A stretch of DNA of 64,000 bases, taken from positions 1-64,000 of the forward strand of contig NZ_LIPF01000010.1 of NCBI RefSeq assembly GCF_001905385.1, read 5' to 3'. This document shows, piece after piece, positions 25,572 through 33,304 of the stretch (position 1 is the first letter of the stretch; every line of letters starts with the position of its first letter). A program made the position numbers and the translations under genes. This DNA comes from Streptomyces sp. CB02414 (GTDB lineage: Bacteria; Actinomycetota; Actinomycetes; Streptomycetales; Streptomycetaceae). Under the pieces are notes generated by a model. That model searched no databases. It worked only from the letters and a program-made list of their open reading frames with translations, and was not told the origin of the DNA.

Positions 25572-27017
25572 TCAGTCCGTGCCGGACTCCATGGCGGCGC
25601 GGTCCAGCAGCTCGTCGTCGCCGGAGACCTGGCCGCGCGAGGCGATCGCCTGGGCGCCGCCCTCCGGCATGGCGCCGATCAGTCCCGTGGCGGCGGCCTG
25701 GGCGGCGCCGATGGCGGGGTTGGCGGTGCCGATCATGCCGAGCCCGGCGTACTGCTCCAGCTTGGCGCGGGAGTCGGCGATGTCGAGGTTGCGCATGGTG
25801 AGCTGGCCGATCCGGTCCACCGGACCGAACGCGGAGTCCTCGGTGCGCTCCATGGACAGCTTGTCCGGGTGGTAGCTGAACGCCGGGCCCGTGGTGTCGA
25901 GGATCGAGTAGTCCTCACCGCGCCGCAGCCGGAGGGTGACCTCGCCGGTGACGGCCGAGCCGACCCAGCGCTGGAGCGACTCCCGGATCATCAGCGACTG
26001 CGGGTCGAGCCAGCGGCCCTCGTACATCAGCCGGCCCAGGCGCCGTCCCTCGGTGTGGTACTGGGCGAGGGTGTCCTCGTTGTGGATGGCGTTGACGAGG
26101 CGCTCGTAGGCCGCGTGCAGCAGGGCCATGCCGGGGGCCTCGTAGATGCCGCGGCTCTTGGCCTCGATGATCCGGTTCTCGATCTGGTCGGACATGCCCA
26201 TGCCGTGGCGGCCGCCGATGGCGTTGGCCTCCATCACCAGGTCGACCGGGGAGGCGAACTCCTTGCCGTTGACCGTCACCGGGCGGCCCTGGTCGAAGCC
26301 GATCGTGACGTCCTCGGCGGCGATCTCGACGGACGGGTCCCAGAACCGCACGCCCATGATCGGCTCCACGGTCTCCACGCCGGTGTCGAGGTGCTCCAGC
26401 GTCTTGGCCTCGTGGGTGGCGCCCCAGATGTTGGCGTCGGTGGAGTAGGCCTTCTCCGTGGAGTCCCGGTAGGGGAGGTCGTGGGCGAGCAGCCACTCCG
26501 ACATCTCCTTGCGGCCGCCGAGCTCGGTCACGAAGTCGGCGTCCAGCCACGGCTTGTAGATCCGCAGCTGGGGGTTGGCCAGCAGGCCGTAGCGGTAGAA
26601 CCGCTCGATGTCGTTGCCCTTGAAGGTGGAGCCGTCGCCCCAGATCTGGACATTGTCCTCGAGCATCGCCCGCACCAGCAGGGTGCCGGTGACGGCACGG
26701 CCGAGCGGCGTGGTGTTGAAGTAGGCGCGCCCGCCCGAGCGGATGTGGAACGCCCCGCAGGTGAGCGCGGCCAGCCCCTCCTCCACCAGCGCCGCACGGC
26801 AGTCGACCAGGCGCGCGATCTCGGCGCCGTAGGTCTTGGCGCGGTCGGGCACCGAGGCGATGTCGGGCTCGTCGTACTGGCCGATGTCGGCGGTGTACGT
26901 GCAGGGGACGGCGCCCTTGTCACGCATCCACGCGACCGCGACCGAGGTGTCGAGGCCGCCCGAGAAGGCGATACCGACGCGCTCGCCGGTGGGGAGGGAG
27001 GTGAGGACCTTGGACAT
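25572..27017 (-). CDS. argG: Argininosuccinate synthase
   Basis: This 481-residue ATP-dependent ligase joins citrulline and aspartate in arginine biosynthesis. The N-terminal ATP pyrophosphatase P-loop FSGGLDTSVAVAW (about residues 15-27) and citrulline/aspartate-binding segments such as GGRHGMGMSDQIENR are intact. The length is that of the long ArgG type rather than the 400-residue form. The ATG at 27017 has no Shine-Dalgarno; a CATACT hexamer ends 6 bases before it, suggesting a leaderless mRNA. ARG-box-like sequence fills the upstream gap, so ArgR repression is likely. The preceding gabD ends 46 bases upstream. Confidence 0.95.
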   Translation of the reverse strand: MSKVLTSLPTGERVGIAFSGGLDTSVAVAWMRDKGAVPCTYTADIGQYDEPDIASVPDRAKTYGAEIARLVDCRAALVEEGLAALTCGAFHIRSGGRAYFNTTPLGRAVTGTLLVRAMLEDNVQIWGDGSTFKGNDIERFYRYGLLANPQLRIYKPWLDADFVTELGGRKEMSEWLLAHDLPYRDSTEKAYSTDANIWGATHEAKTLEHLDTGVETVEPIMGVRFWDPSVEIAAEDVTIGFDQGRPVTVNGKEFASPVDLVMEANAIGGRHGMGMSDQIENRIIEAKSRGIYEAPGMALLHAAYERLVNAIHNEDTLAQYHTEGRRLGRLMYEGRWLDPQSLMIRESLQRWVGSAVTGEVTLRLRRGEDYSILDTTGPAFSYHPDKLSMERTEDSAFGPVDRIGQLTMRNLDIADSRAKLEQYAGLGMIGTANPAIGAAQAAATGLIGAMPEGGAQAIASRGQVSGDDELLDRAAMESGTD

Positions 27018-27063
27018 AGGAAGAGTATGCATGATGACGCATGACCATGCAAAGCCGGGGTGG
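27018..27063 (-). promoter_or_regulatory. argG promoter with ARG-box-like sequence
   Basis: The 46-base gap reads on the minus strand as TTTGCATGGTCATGCG followed by TCATCATGCATACT. The repeated ATGCAT and TGCAT elements resemble Streptomyces ArgR boxes. The CATACT hexamer (27024-27029) could be the -10 of a leaderless transcript starting at or near the ATG. The -35 would then lie in the ARG-box region. Confidence 0.6.
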
Positions 27064-28506
27064 TCAGCGGGCCGGCATAGCCAGGTACTGGTACTCCAGG
27101 AACTCCTCGATGCCCACGGTCCCGCCCTCACGGCCGAGCCCGGACTGCTTGATCCCCCCGAAGGGCGCGGCCGGGTTGGAGACGAGGCCGGTGTTGAGGC
27201 CGACCATGCCGACCTCCAGACGCTCGCCGACGCGCAGGGCGCGGTCCAGGCCCTCGGTGAAGAGGTACCCGACGAGCCCCCAGGGGGTGTCGTTGGCGCG
27301 CCGCACCACCTCGTCCTCGTCGTCGAAGGTGAGGATCGCGGCGACCGGTCCGAAGATCTCCGTCTCCATCAGGCGGCTGTCGGGGGAGACGCCGGTGAGC
27401 ACGGTGGGCGGGTAGAAGCAGCCGGGCCCGTCGGGGGTGCGGCCGCCCACGAGCACCCGGGCGCCGCGTTCCAGCGCGTCGGCGACCAGGGCCTCCACCT
27501 TGGCCCGTCCGGCGGCGTCGATCAGCGGGCCGACGTCGACGCCGTCCCGGGTACCGGGGCCGACCACGAGGGCGCCCATGCGTTCGGCCAGCCGCCGGCC
27601 GAACTCCCCGGCGACCGAGCGGTGGACGAAGAAGCGGTTCGCGGCGGTGCACGCCTCGCCCATGTTGCGCATCTTCGCGACCATCGCGCCGTCCACCGCC
27701 TTGTCCAGGTCGGCGTCGTCGAAGACGATGAACGGCGCGTTGCCGCCCAGCTCCATCGACGTGCGCACGACCGTGTCCGCGCACTGGGCCAGCAGCAGCC
27801 GCCCGACGGCCGTGGAGCCGGTGAAGGACAGCTTGCGGATCCGGCCGCCGCGCAGCAGCGGTTCGCACACCTCGCCCGCCCGGGAGGTGGTGACGACGTT
27901 CAGGACGCCGTCCGGCAGCCCGGCCTCCTGGAGGATCGCGGCGAGGGCCAGGCTGGACAGCGGTGTCTGCGGGGCGGGCTTGAGGACCATGGTGCAGCCG
28001 GCCGCGACCGCCGGGCCGATCTTGCGGGTGCCCATGGCCAGCGGGAAGTTCCACGGCGTGATCAGCAGACAGGGGCCGACCGGGCGCCGGGAGAGCAGCA
28101 TGCGGTTGCGTCCGTCGGGGAGGATGCCGTGACCGCCGTCGATGCGGACGGCCTCCTCGGAGAACCAGCGGAAGAACTCCGCCGCGTACGCCACCTCTCC
28201 CCGGGCCTCCGCGAGCGGCTTGCCCATCTCCGCCGTCATCAGGCGGGCGAGCGCGTCGGTGCGGTCGAGGATGATCTCGTAGGCGCGGCGCAGGATCTCG
28301 CTGCGGGCCCGGGGCGCCGTGCGGGCCCACTCCTCCTGCGCCTGGACCGCCGCCTCCTCGGCGAGCCGGGCGTCCTTGGGTCCCGCGTCGGCGACGTGGC
28401 AGAGGATCTCGCCGGTCGCCGGGTCGTCCACGGGCATGACGGCGCCGTCGGCTGCGTCCGTCCAGGCGCCGCCGATGAACAGCCGGGTCGGCGTGTCGTC
28501 GGTCAT
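27064..28506 (-). CDS. gabD: Succinate-semialdehyde dehydrogenase
   Basis: This 480-residue aldehyde dehydrogenase has the catalytic Glu in MELGGNAPF (near residue 250) and the nucleophile Cys in MGEACTAANRF (near residue 284), with the NAD(P)-binding FTGSTAVGRLL. The EACTAANRF context is typical of GabD rather than betaine aldehyde dehydrogenase. It oxidises succinate semialdehyde to succinate as the second step of GABA breakdown. GAGGAGG precedes the ATG. It follows gabT by 20 bases on the same strand and is probably cotranscribed under the divergent PucR regulator. Confidence 0.93.
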   Translation of the reverse strand: MTDDTPTRLFIGGAWTDAADGAVMPVDDPATGEILCHVADAGPKDARLAEEAAVQAQEEWARTAPRARSEILRRAYEIILDRTDALARLMTAEMGKPLAEARGEVAYAAEFFRWFSEEAVRIDGGHGILPDGRNRMLLSRRPVGPCLLITPWNFPLAMGTRKIGPAVAAGCTMVLKPAPQTPLSSLALAAILQEAGLPDGVLNVVTTSRAGEVCEPLLRGGRIRKLSFTGSTAVGRLLLAQCADTVVRTSMELGGNAPFIVFDDADLDKAVDGAMVAKMRNMGEACTAANRFFVHRSVAGEFGRRLAERMGALVVGPGTRDGVDVGPLIDAAGRAKVEALVADALERGARVLVGGRTPDGPGCFYPPTVLTGVSPDSRLMETEIFGPVAAILTFDDEDEVVRRANDTPWGLVGYLFTEGLDRALRVGERLEVGMVGLNTGLVSNPAAPFGGIKQSGLGREGGTVGIEEFLEYQYLAMPAR

Positions 28507-28526
28507 CGGGTTCCTCCTCGCCGTGC

Positions 28527-29795
28527 TCACCGGTCCGCGTCCCGCGACGTGCCGGCCTCCACCGCGGCCGCCCAGGCCCGCAGCCCCTCGTCGATCTCCG
28601 ACTCGCCGATCACCAGGGCGGGAATCATCCGCACCACCTGGTTCCACGCGCCGCACAGCAGCAACAGCAGGCCCTCGTCGACGGCGGCCCGCTGGACCCG
28701 GGCGGCGGTCTCGGGGTCGGGCTCGCCGTCCTCGGTGACGAACTCGGAGGCCAGCATCAGCCCCATCCCGCGCACGTCCCCGATGGCCGGCGTACGGGCC
28801 GCCACCGCCTCCAGTCCGTGGCGCAGCCGCGCCCCCATGGCCTCGGCGTTCTCGACGAGCTTCTCGTCGCGTACGACGTCGAGGGTGGCGCAGGCCGCCG
28901 CGCACGCCACCGCGTTGGCGCCGTAGGTGCCGCCCTGGGAGCCCGGCCAGGCCTTGCGCATCAGTTCCTCGGGGGCGGCGATCCCGGACAGCGGGAACCC
29001 GCTGGCCAGCCCCTTGGCGGTGATGAGGACGTCCGGGGTGACACCGAAGTGCTCGTGGCCCCAGAACCGGCCGGTGCGGCCCACGCCGGTCTGCACCTCG
29101 TCCAGGATCAGCAGGAAGCCGTGCCGGTCCGCCCGTTCCCGCAGGCCCTCCATGAAGGCGCGGTTCGCGGGCACGTACCCGCCCTCGCCGAGGACCGGCT
29201 CGACGATGACGGCGGCGGTGTCGGCGGGCGAGGAGATCGTCTGGAGGGTGTAGTCGAGTTCCCTCAGGGCGAAGCGGGTGGCGGTGTCCTCGTCCCAGCC
29301 GTAGCGGAACGCGGTCGGGAAGGGGGTGACGACCACGCCGCTCATCAGCGGGGAGAAGCCGGAGCGGAAGCGGGTGCCGGAGGTGGTCATGGAGGCGGCG
29401 GCCACGGTGCGGCCGTGGAAACCGCCGTGGCAGACCAGGACGTTGGGCCGGCCGGTGGCCTGGCGCGCCAGGCGCAGCGCCGCCTCCACCGCCTCGCTGC
29501 CGGAGTTGGTGAAGAACAGGCTGTCCAGTCCGTCGGGCAGCACCTCGCCGAGCCGTTCGACGAGCCGGCGCAGCGGCTGGTGCATGACGGTCGTGTACTG
29601 GCCGTGGATCAGCGTGCCCACCTGCTCCTGGGCGGCGGCCACCACCCTGGGGTGGCAGTGCCCGGTGCTGGTGACGCCGATGCCGGCGGTGAAGTCCAGA
29701 TGGCGGCGGCCGTCCTCGCCGTAGAGGTGGACCCCCTCGCCCCGGACCGCCGTCACGGGCGTGGCCTGGCGAAGGTGCGGCGACAGTGCGGTCAT
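28527..29795 (-). CDS. gabT: 4-aminobutyrate aminotransferase
   Basis: This 422-residue class III aminotransferase has a PLP-binding Lys in ITAKGLASGFPL (near residue 262), the TNSGSEAVEAALRLARQ phosphate-binding motif and the LILDEVQTGVGRTG strand. The context with gabD supports GABA, or a related omega-amino acid, as amino donor with 2-oxoglutarate as acceptor. It may alternatively act on other diamines. GGGAGACGAGC precedes the ATG. It is the first gene of the gabTD unit and is divergent from the PucR regulator. Confidence 0.93.
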   Translation of the reverse strand: MTALSPHLRQATPVTAVRGEGVHLYGEDGRRHLDFTAGIGVTSTGHCHPRVVAAAQEQVGTLIHGQYTTVMHQPLRRLVERLGEVLPDGLDSLFFTNSGSEAVEAALRLARQATGRPNVLVCHGGFHGRTVAAASMTTSGTRFRSGFSPLMSGVVVTPFPTAFRYGWDEDTATRFALRELDYTLQTISSPADTAAVIVEPVLGEGGYVPANRAFMEGLRERADRHGFLLILDEVQTGVGRTGRFWGHEHFGVTPDVLITAKGLASGFPLSGIAAPEELMRKAWPGSQGGTYGANAVACAAACATLDVVRDEKLVENAEAMGARLRHGLEAVAARTPAIGDVRGMGLMLASEFVTEDGEPDPETAARVQRAAVDEGLLLLLCGAWNQVVRMIPALVIGESEIDEGLRAWAAAVEAGTSRDADR

Positions 29796-29857
29796 GCTCG
29801 TCTCCCGGCCTGGTCGTCGGTTCTGCTGCGTCCCCCGAGCATGCCCGCGGTGCGTGC

Positions 29858-29901
29858 CCGGACAACGCGTGATCTGTCCGGACGGGGCGCGGTATCCGGA
29901 C
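29858..29901. promoter_or_regulatory. Repeated CCGGAC elements in the gabT/PucR divergent promoter
   Basis: CCGGAC occurs at 29858-29863, 29878-29883 and 29896-29901, spaced 20 and 18 bases, so roughly on the same helix face. The middle copy lies within the palindrome GTCCGGAC (29876-29883), and the outer copies carry ACAACG and CGTTGT that face each other. This arrangement fits the binding site of the divergent PucR-type regulator. Confidence 0.55.
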
Positions 29902-30020
29902 GTTGTGTCAACCAGTGCGCTCCACCGTGCCGTGCCCTTGGTGTCCGGGGTGGGGTCCGGGCGCCCTTGCGCAGGTCAGTGACGCTTGTCAGAGTGACAA
30001 CAGGCGCGCAGGGAGGCACC

Positions 30021-31688
30021 GTGAGCGAGAACCGGGACCCGGGTCCGGCGGGCCGTCCGCTCACCGTGGCCGACGTGCTGGCGCTGCCGGTCGTGGCCGA
30101 CGGCGACCCGCGCGTGGTGACCGGCGTGGAGCACGTCGACCGCCCGGTGCGCTGGGTCCACATCACCGAGCTGACGGACCCCGCCTCCTTCCTCAAGGGC
30201 GGCGAACTGGTCCTCACCACCGGCATGCCGCTGCCCGACGACACGAGCGGAGTGCGCCGCTACGTCGACGAGCTCGCCGCGGTGGGCGCCGCGGCCCTCG
30301 TCATCGAGCTCGTCCGCCGGTACCACCGGCCGCCCGACGCGCTGGTCGACGCCTGCCGGGCGCGCGGTCTGCCCCTGGTCACGCTGGCCAAGGACGTGAA
30401 CTTCCTGGAGGTCACGCAGGTCGTCCACGCGCTGCTCCTCGGCAACCAGGCGGACGCGATGCGCCGGACCCAGCGCGTCCACGAGGCGTTCACCGCCCTC
30501 ACCCTGCGGGGCGCCGGGCCCGAGGACGTGCTGCGCGCGGCGGCGGAGATGAGCGGACGCACGGTCGTACTGGAGAACCTGGTCCACCGGGCACTGGTCT
30601 GCGAGCCCTCCGGCAGCACGGCGGAAGCCGCGCTCACCGACTGGGAGCGACGCTCGCGGTCCACCCCCGCCGCCGACCGGGCGGGAATCCGCGGGCCCGA
30701 GGGCTGGCTCGTGGCACCGGTCGAGTACCAGGGCGAGACCTGGGGTCGGGTGGCCATGCTCCACGACCCGTCCGGCACGTCCGGCCCGTCCTACACATTC
30801 GCCCCGGCCCGCACGGCCGTTCCCCCGCCCTTCGGTCCCGAGGACGTCACCGTCCTGGAGCGCACCGCGATGGCCCTCACCATCGCCCGCCTCACTCATC
30901 CCACGCCCTGGGAACGCGCCGCGCACCGCAACGCCCTGCGCGACCTCGCGGAACAGCGCCACCACTCCCCCGCGGACGCGCGCGCCCGCGTCGCGGCGCT
31001 CGGGCTGCCCACGGAGCACACCCGCTTCGTCGCCGTCCTCGCCGACGTCCCGGCCGAATCGGAGACGGCGCGGACCGAAGCCCGCCTCTCCGAGGAGCTG
31101 GACGCGTCGGGAGCACCGGCGCTCGTCGGCCTCCTGGGCCCCTCCCGCATCGGCGTACTGCTGGCGCTGCGCCCGTCCCAGCCCTGGCGGCAGGCGGTCG
31201 AGCGGGTGAGCAGGACCGTGCTGGACCCGGCCCCTGGCACGACCGTGAGCGCCGGCTCCCCGGCCGGGGACCTCGCCGACGTCGCCCGCTCGTTCCGCGA
31301 GGCGGCCCGGGTGGCCGAGGCGACCGAGCCCGGGCAGCTCCTCCCCCCGGACCGCTCCTTCCACGAACGGTCCGACATCGGTCTGCGCCGCCTGCTCTTC
31401 GCGCTCCGCGACGACACCCGGGTCCAGGAGTACGCGGAACGGCAGCTGGGCCGCCTCCTCGACCATGACGCCCGGCACGGCACCGGCCTCCTCGCCACCC
31501 TGCGGGGCTACCTGGACGCCGCCGGCAACAAGACCGTCGCCGCCCGCGCGGCGGGCGTGTCCCGGGAGACCGTCTACCAGCGCCTGCACACCATCGAGCG
31601 GCTGCTCGGCCGCGACCTGGAATCCGGCGAGCAGCGCACCGAACTGCACGTGGCGCTCCAGGCACTCGACGCCCTGCGGGGGCGCTGA
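30021..31688 (+). CDS. PucR-family transcriptional regulator (probable gab regulator)
   Basis: The 555-residue protein has an N-terminal PucR purine-catabolism-type ligand domain (about residues 15-135, with DVLALPVVADGDPRVVTG), a central GGDEF-like region (about 330-430) and the C-terminal PucR helix-turn-helix (AAGNKTVAARAAGVSRETVY, about residues 495-515). GGGAGG lies 4 bases before the GTG. PucR family members activate nitrogen-compound catabolic genes, and the divergent gabTD operon is the obvious target, so it is probably a GABA or succinate-semialdehyde responsive activator. Confidence 0.88.
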   Translation: MSENRDPGPAGRPLTVADVLALPVVADGDPRVVTGVEHVDRPVRWVHITELTDPASFLKGGELVLTTGMPLPDDTSGVRRYVDELAAVGAAALVIELVRRYHRPPDALVDACRARGLPLVTLAKDVNFLEVTQVVHALLLGNQADAMRRTQRVHEAFTALTLRGAGPEDVLRAAAEMSGRTVVLENLVHRALVCEPSGSTAEAALTDWERRSRSTPAADRAGIRGPEGWLVAPVEYQGETWGRVAMLHDPSGTSGPSYTFAPARTAVPPPFGPEDVTVLERTAMALTIARLTHPTPWERAAHRNALRDLAEQRHHSPADARARVAALGLPTEHTRFVAVLADVPAESETARTEARLSEELDASGAPALVGLLGPSRIGVLLALRPSQPWRQAVERVSRTVLDPAPGTTVSAGSPAGDLADVARSFREAARVAEATEPGQLLPPDRSFHERSDIGLRRLLFALRDDTRVQEYAERQLGRLLDHDARHGTGLLATLRGYLDAAGNKTVAARAAGVSRETVYQRLHTIERLLGRDLESGEQRTELHVALQALDALRGR

Positions 31689-31807
31689 CCTCGCCGGGGA
31701 AATCGGCCGTGCGGGAACGGCGGGTACGGGTAGGGGCGTCTGTGACGACACAGGCGAAAGCCTCGCCCGCAACCGCTCGCCCGGCCCGACCCCGGAGGAC
31801 CGAACGC

Positions 31808-32503
31808 ATGACATCCCCCACAAAGACCCCGGAAGTTCCGGAAATCCCCACCACCCTCGGGGAGCAGCTCCTGCTCCTCTCGCTGGACGACGAGTCCGGC
31901 ACCGCGAGGGAGACGGCGCGGGTGGCGCCGGCCATCGCCGCGGCCGCGCTGGTGGAGCTGTCGCTGGCCGGCCGCGTCGACGTGACCGACGAGAAGGTCA
32001 CCGTCGTCGACGCGACGCCGCTGGGCGAGCCCGCCCTGGACGCCGCGCTCGAGGCCGTCGGCGGCGGCGAGCCGGGCACGGCCAAGGACTGGATCGAGCG
32101 GCTGAAGACGGACCCGGTGGCCCGTGCGAACACCGGCCTGATCGTCAAGGGCCTGATCCGCGAGGAGCGGAAGAAGGTGCTCGGGCTCTTCCCGGTACGC
32201 CGGTACCCGGAGGCCGACGGCTCCGTGGAGGCGGCGGTGCGCCGGCGCCTGGAGGCCGTCGTCCTGGGCGGCGCGGCACCGGACGAGCGCACGGCGTCCC
32301 TGGTGGCCCTGTTGCACGGAGCGAAGCTGCACCGCCTGGCCTTCCCGGACGCCGACGCGCGCCGCGTGGTGGCGGCCATGGAGTCGGTCGCGCAGGGACG
32401 CTGGTCCGCGGCGGCCGTGCGCCACGTGGTGAAGGCCACGGAGGACGCGCTGGCGGTGATCGTCGCGGTGACGGCGGCGACGACGGTCGTGACGACCGTC
32501 TGA
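31808..32503 (+). CDS. GPP34 (GOLPH3-like) family protein
   Basis: This 231-residue protein matches the bacterial GPP34 pattern: TLGEQLLLLSLDDESG, an APAIAAAALVELSLAGRV helix pair, and a C-terminal hydrophobic helix. The eukaryotic homologue binds phosphatidylinositol-4-phosphate on Golgi membranes; the role of the many Streptomyces paralogues is unknown. No phosphate-binding residues can be assigned safely here. It lies 120 bases after the PucR gene and may be independent. Confidence 0.82.
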   Translation: MTSPTKTPEVPEIPTTLGEQLLLLSLDDESGTARETARVAPAIAAAALVELSLAGRVDVTDEKVTVVDATPLGEPALDAALEAVGGGEPGTAKDWIERLKTDPVARANTGLIVKGLIREERKKVLGLFPVRRYPEADGSVEAAVRRRLEAVVLGGAAPDERTASLVALLHGAKLHRLAFPDADARRVVAAMESVAQGRWSAAAVRHVVKATEDALAVIVAVTAATTVVTTV

Positions 32504-32603
32504 GGTTCATTCGAGACGCAGCGATGAGTTTCCCGCCGGCCGCCGGTCCTACCTCCTGAACGTGCTGGAAACCGGACTTGAGACAGACAGTGGGGAACCC
32601 GAG

Positions 32604-33176
32604 ATGCGTACCTTGATCAGCACCGCCTTCGTCTCGCTCGACGGCGTCGTGGAGGCCCCGGGCGGCGAGCCCGGTTACCGGAACTCCGGGTGGACCTTCA
32701 AGGACGTGGAGTTCCTGCCCGAGGCGTACGACATCAAGGACCGGGAGCAGAAGGAGGCCACGGCGCTGATGATGGGCCGGGTCAGCTACGAGGCGTTCAG
32801 CCCGGTGTGGCCGGACATGGAGGAGTTCGCCGGCTACAAGGTGATGCCGAAGTACGTCGTCTCCACCACCCTCGGCGAGGACGACCTGGTCTCGAACTGG
32901 AACGAGACCACCATCCTGCGCTCGCTCGACGAGGTCGCCGCGCTGAAGGAGACCGAGGGCGGCCCGATCATCGTCCACGGCAGCGCGGCGCTGAACCGGA
33001 GCCTGTCGGACGCCGGTCTGATCGACCGGTACCACCTGCTCGTCTTCCCGCTCCTGCTCGGCGCGGGCAAGCGGCTGTTCAGCACCACGGACAAGGACAC
33101 CCAGAAGCTGAAGCTCGTCGAGCACGAGGTCTACGCCAACGGCCTGCAGAAGCAGGTCTTCGACGTGGTGCGCTGA
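32604..33176 (+). CDS. RibD C-terminal / dihydrofolate-reductase-like protein
   Basis: This 190-residue protein has the RibD-C/DHFR-like fold: STAFVSLDGVVEAPGG at the N-terminus, LMMGRVSYEAFSPVW, and IIVHGSAALNRSL, the probable NADPH-binding strand. The DHFR active-site acid is not clearly positioned, so it should be called a reductase-like protein rather than FolA. GGGGAA precedes the ATG at 32604. A strong bidirectional hairpin follows. Confidence 0.85.
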   Translation: MRTLISTAFVSLDGVVEAPGGEPGYRNSGWTFKDVEFLPEAYDIKDREQKEATALMMGRVSYEAFSPVWPDMEEFAGYKVMPKYVVSTTLGEDDLVSNWNETTILRSLDEVAALKETEGGPIIVHGSAALNRSLSDAGLIDRYHLLVFPLLLGAGKRLFSTTDKDTQKLKLVEHEVYANGLQKQVFDVVR

Positions 33177-33249
33177 CCGGTGGCCCGGTCGCCCCGGTCC
33201 GGCTGAGCAGCGCGTCATGGCCTGATCGTACGGACGGGACGGCCGCCGG

Positions 33250-33289
33250 CGAGCGGCGCACCCGGCAACTCGCCCGGGTGCGCCGCTCG
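33250..33289. terminator. Strong bidirectional terminator
   Basis: CGAGCGGCGCACCCGG (33250-33265) and CCGGGTGCGCCGCTCG (33274-33289) form a perfect 16-bp stem with an 8-base loop. It sits between the convergent RibD-like gene and the xylobiose operon. Confidence 0.85.
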
Positions 33290-33304
33290 TGGTCCGCCGG
33301 CGGA

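Noticed and set aside
27064..29865. Apparent fused gabT-gabD protein of 933 residues
   Set aside because: The reading frame passes through gabT in the wrong frame. gabT has its own start and stop and gabD has a GAGGAGG-led ATG at 28506.
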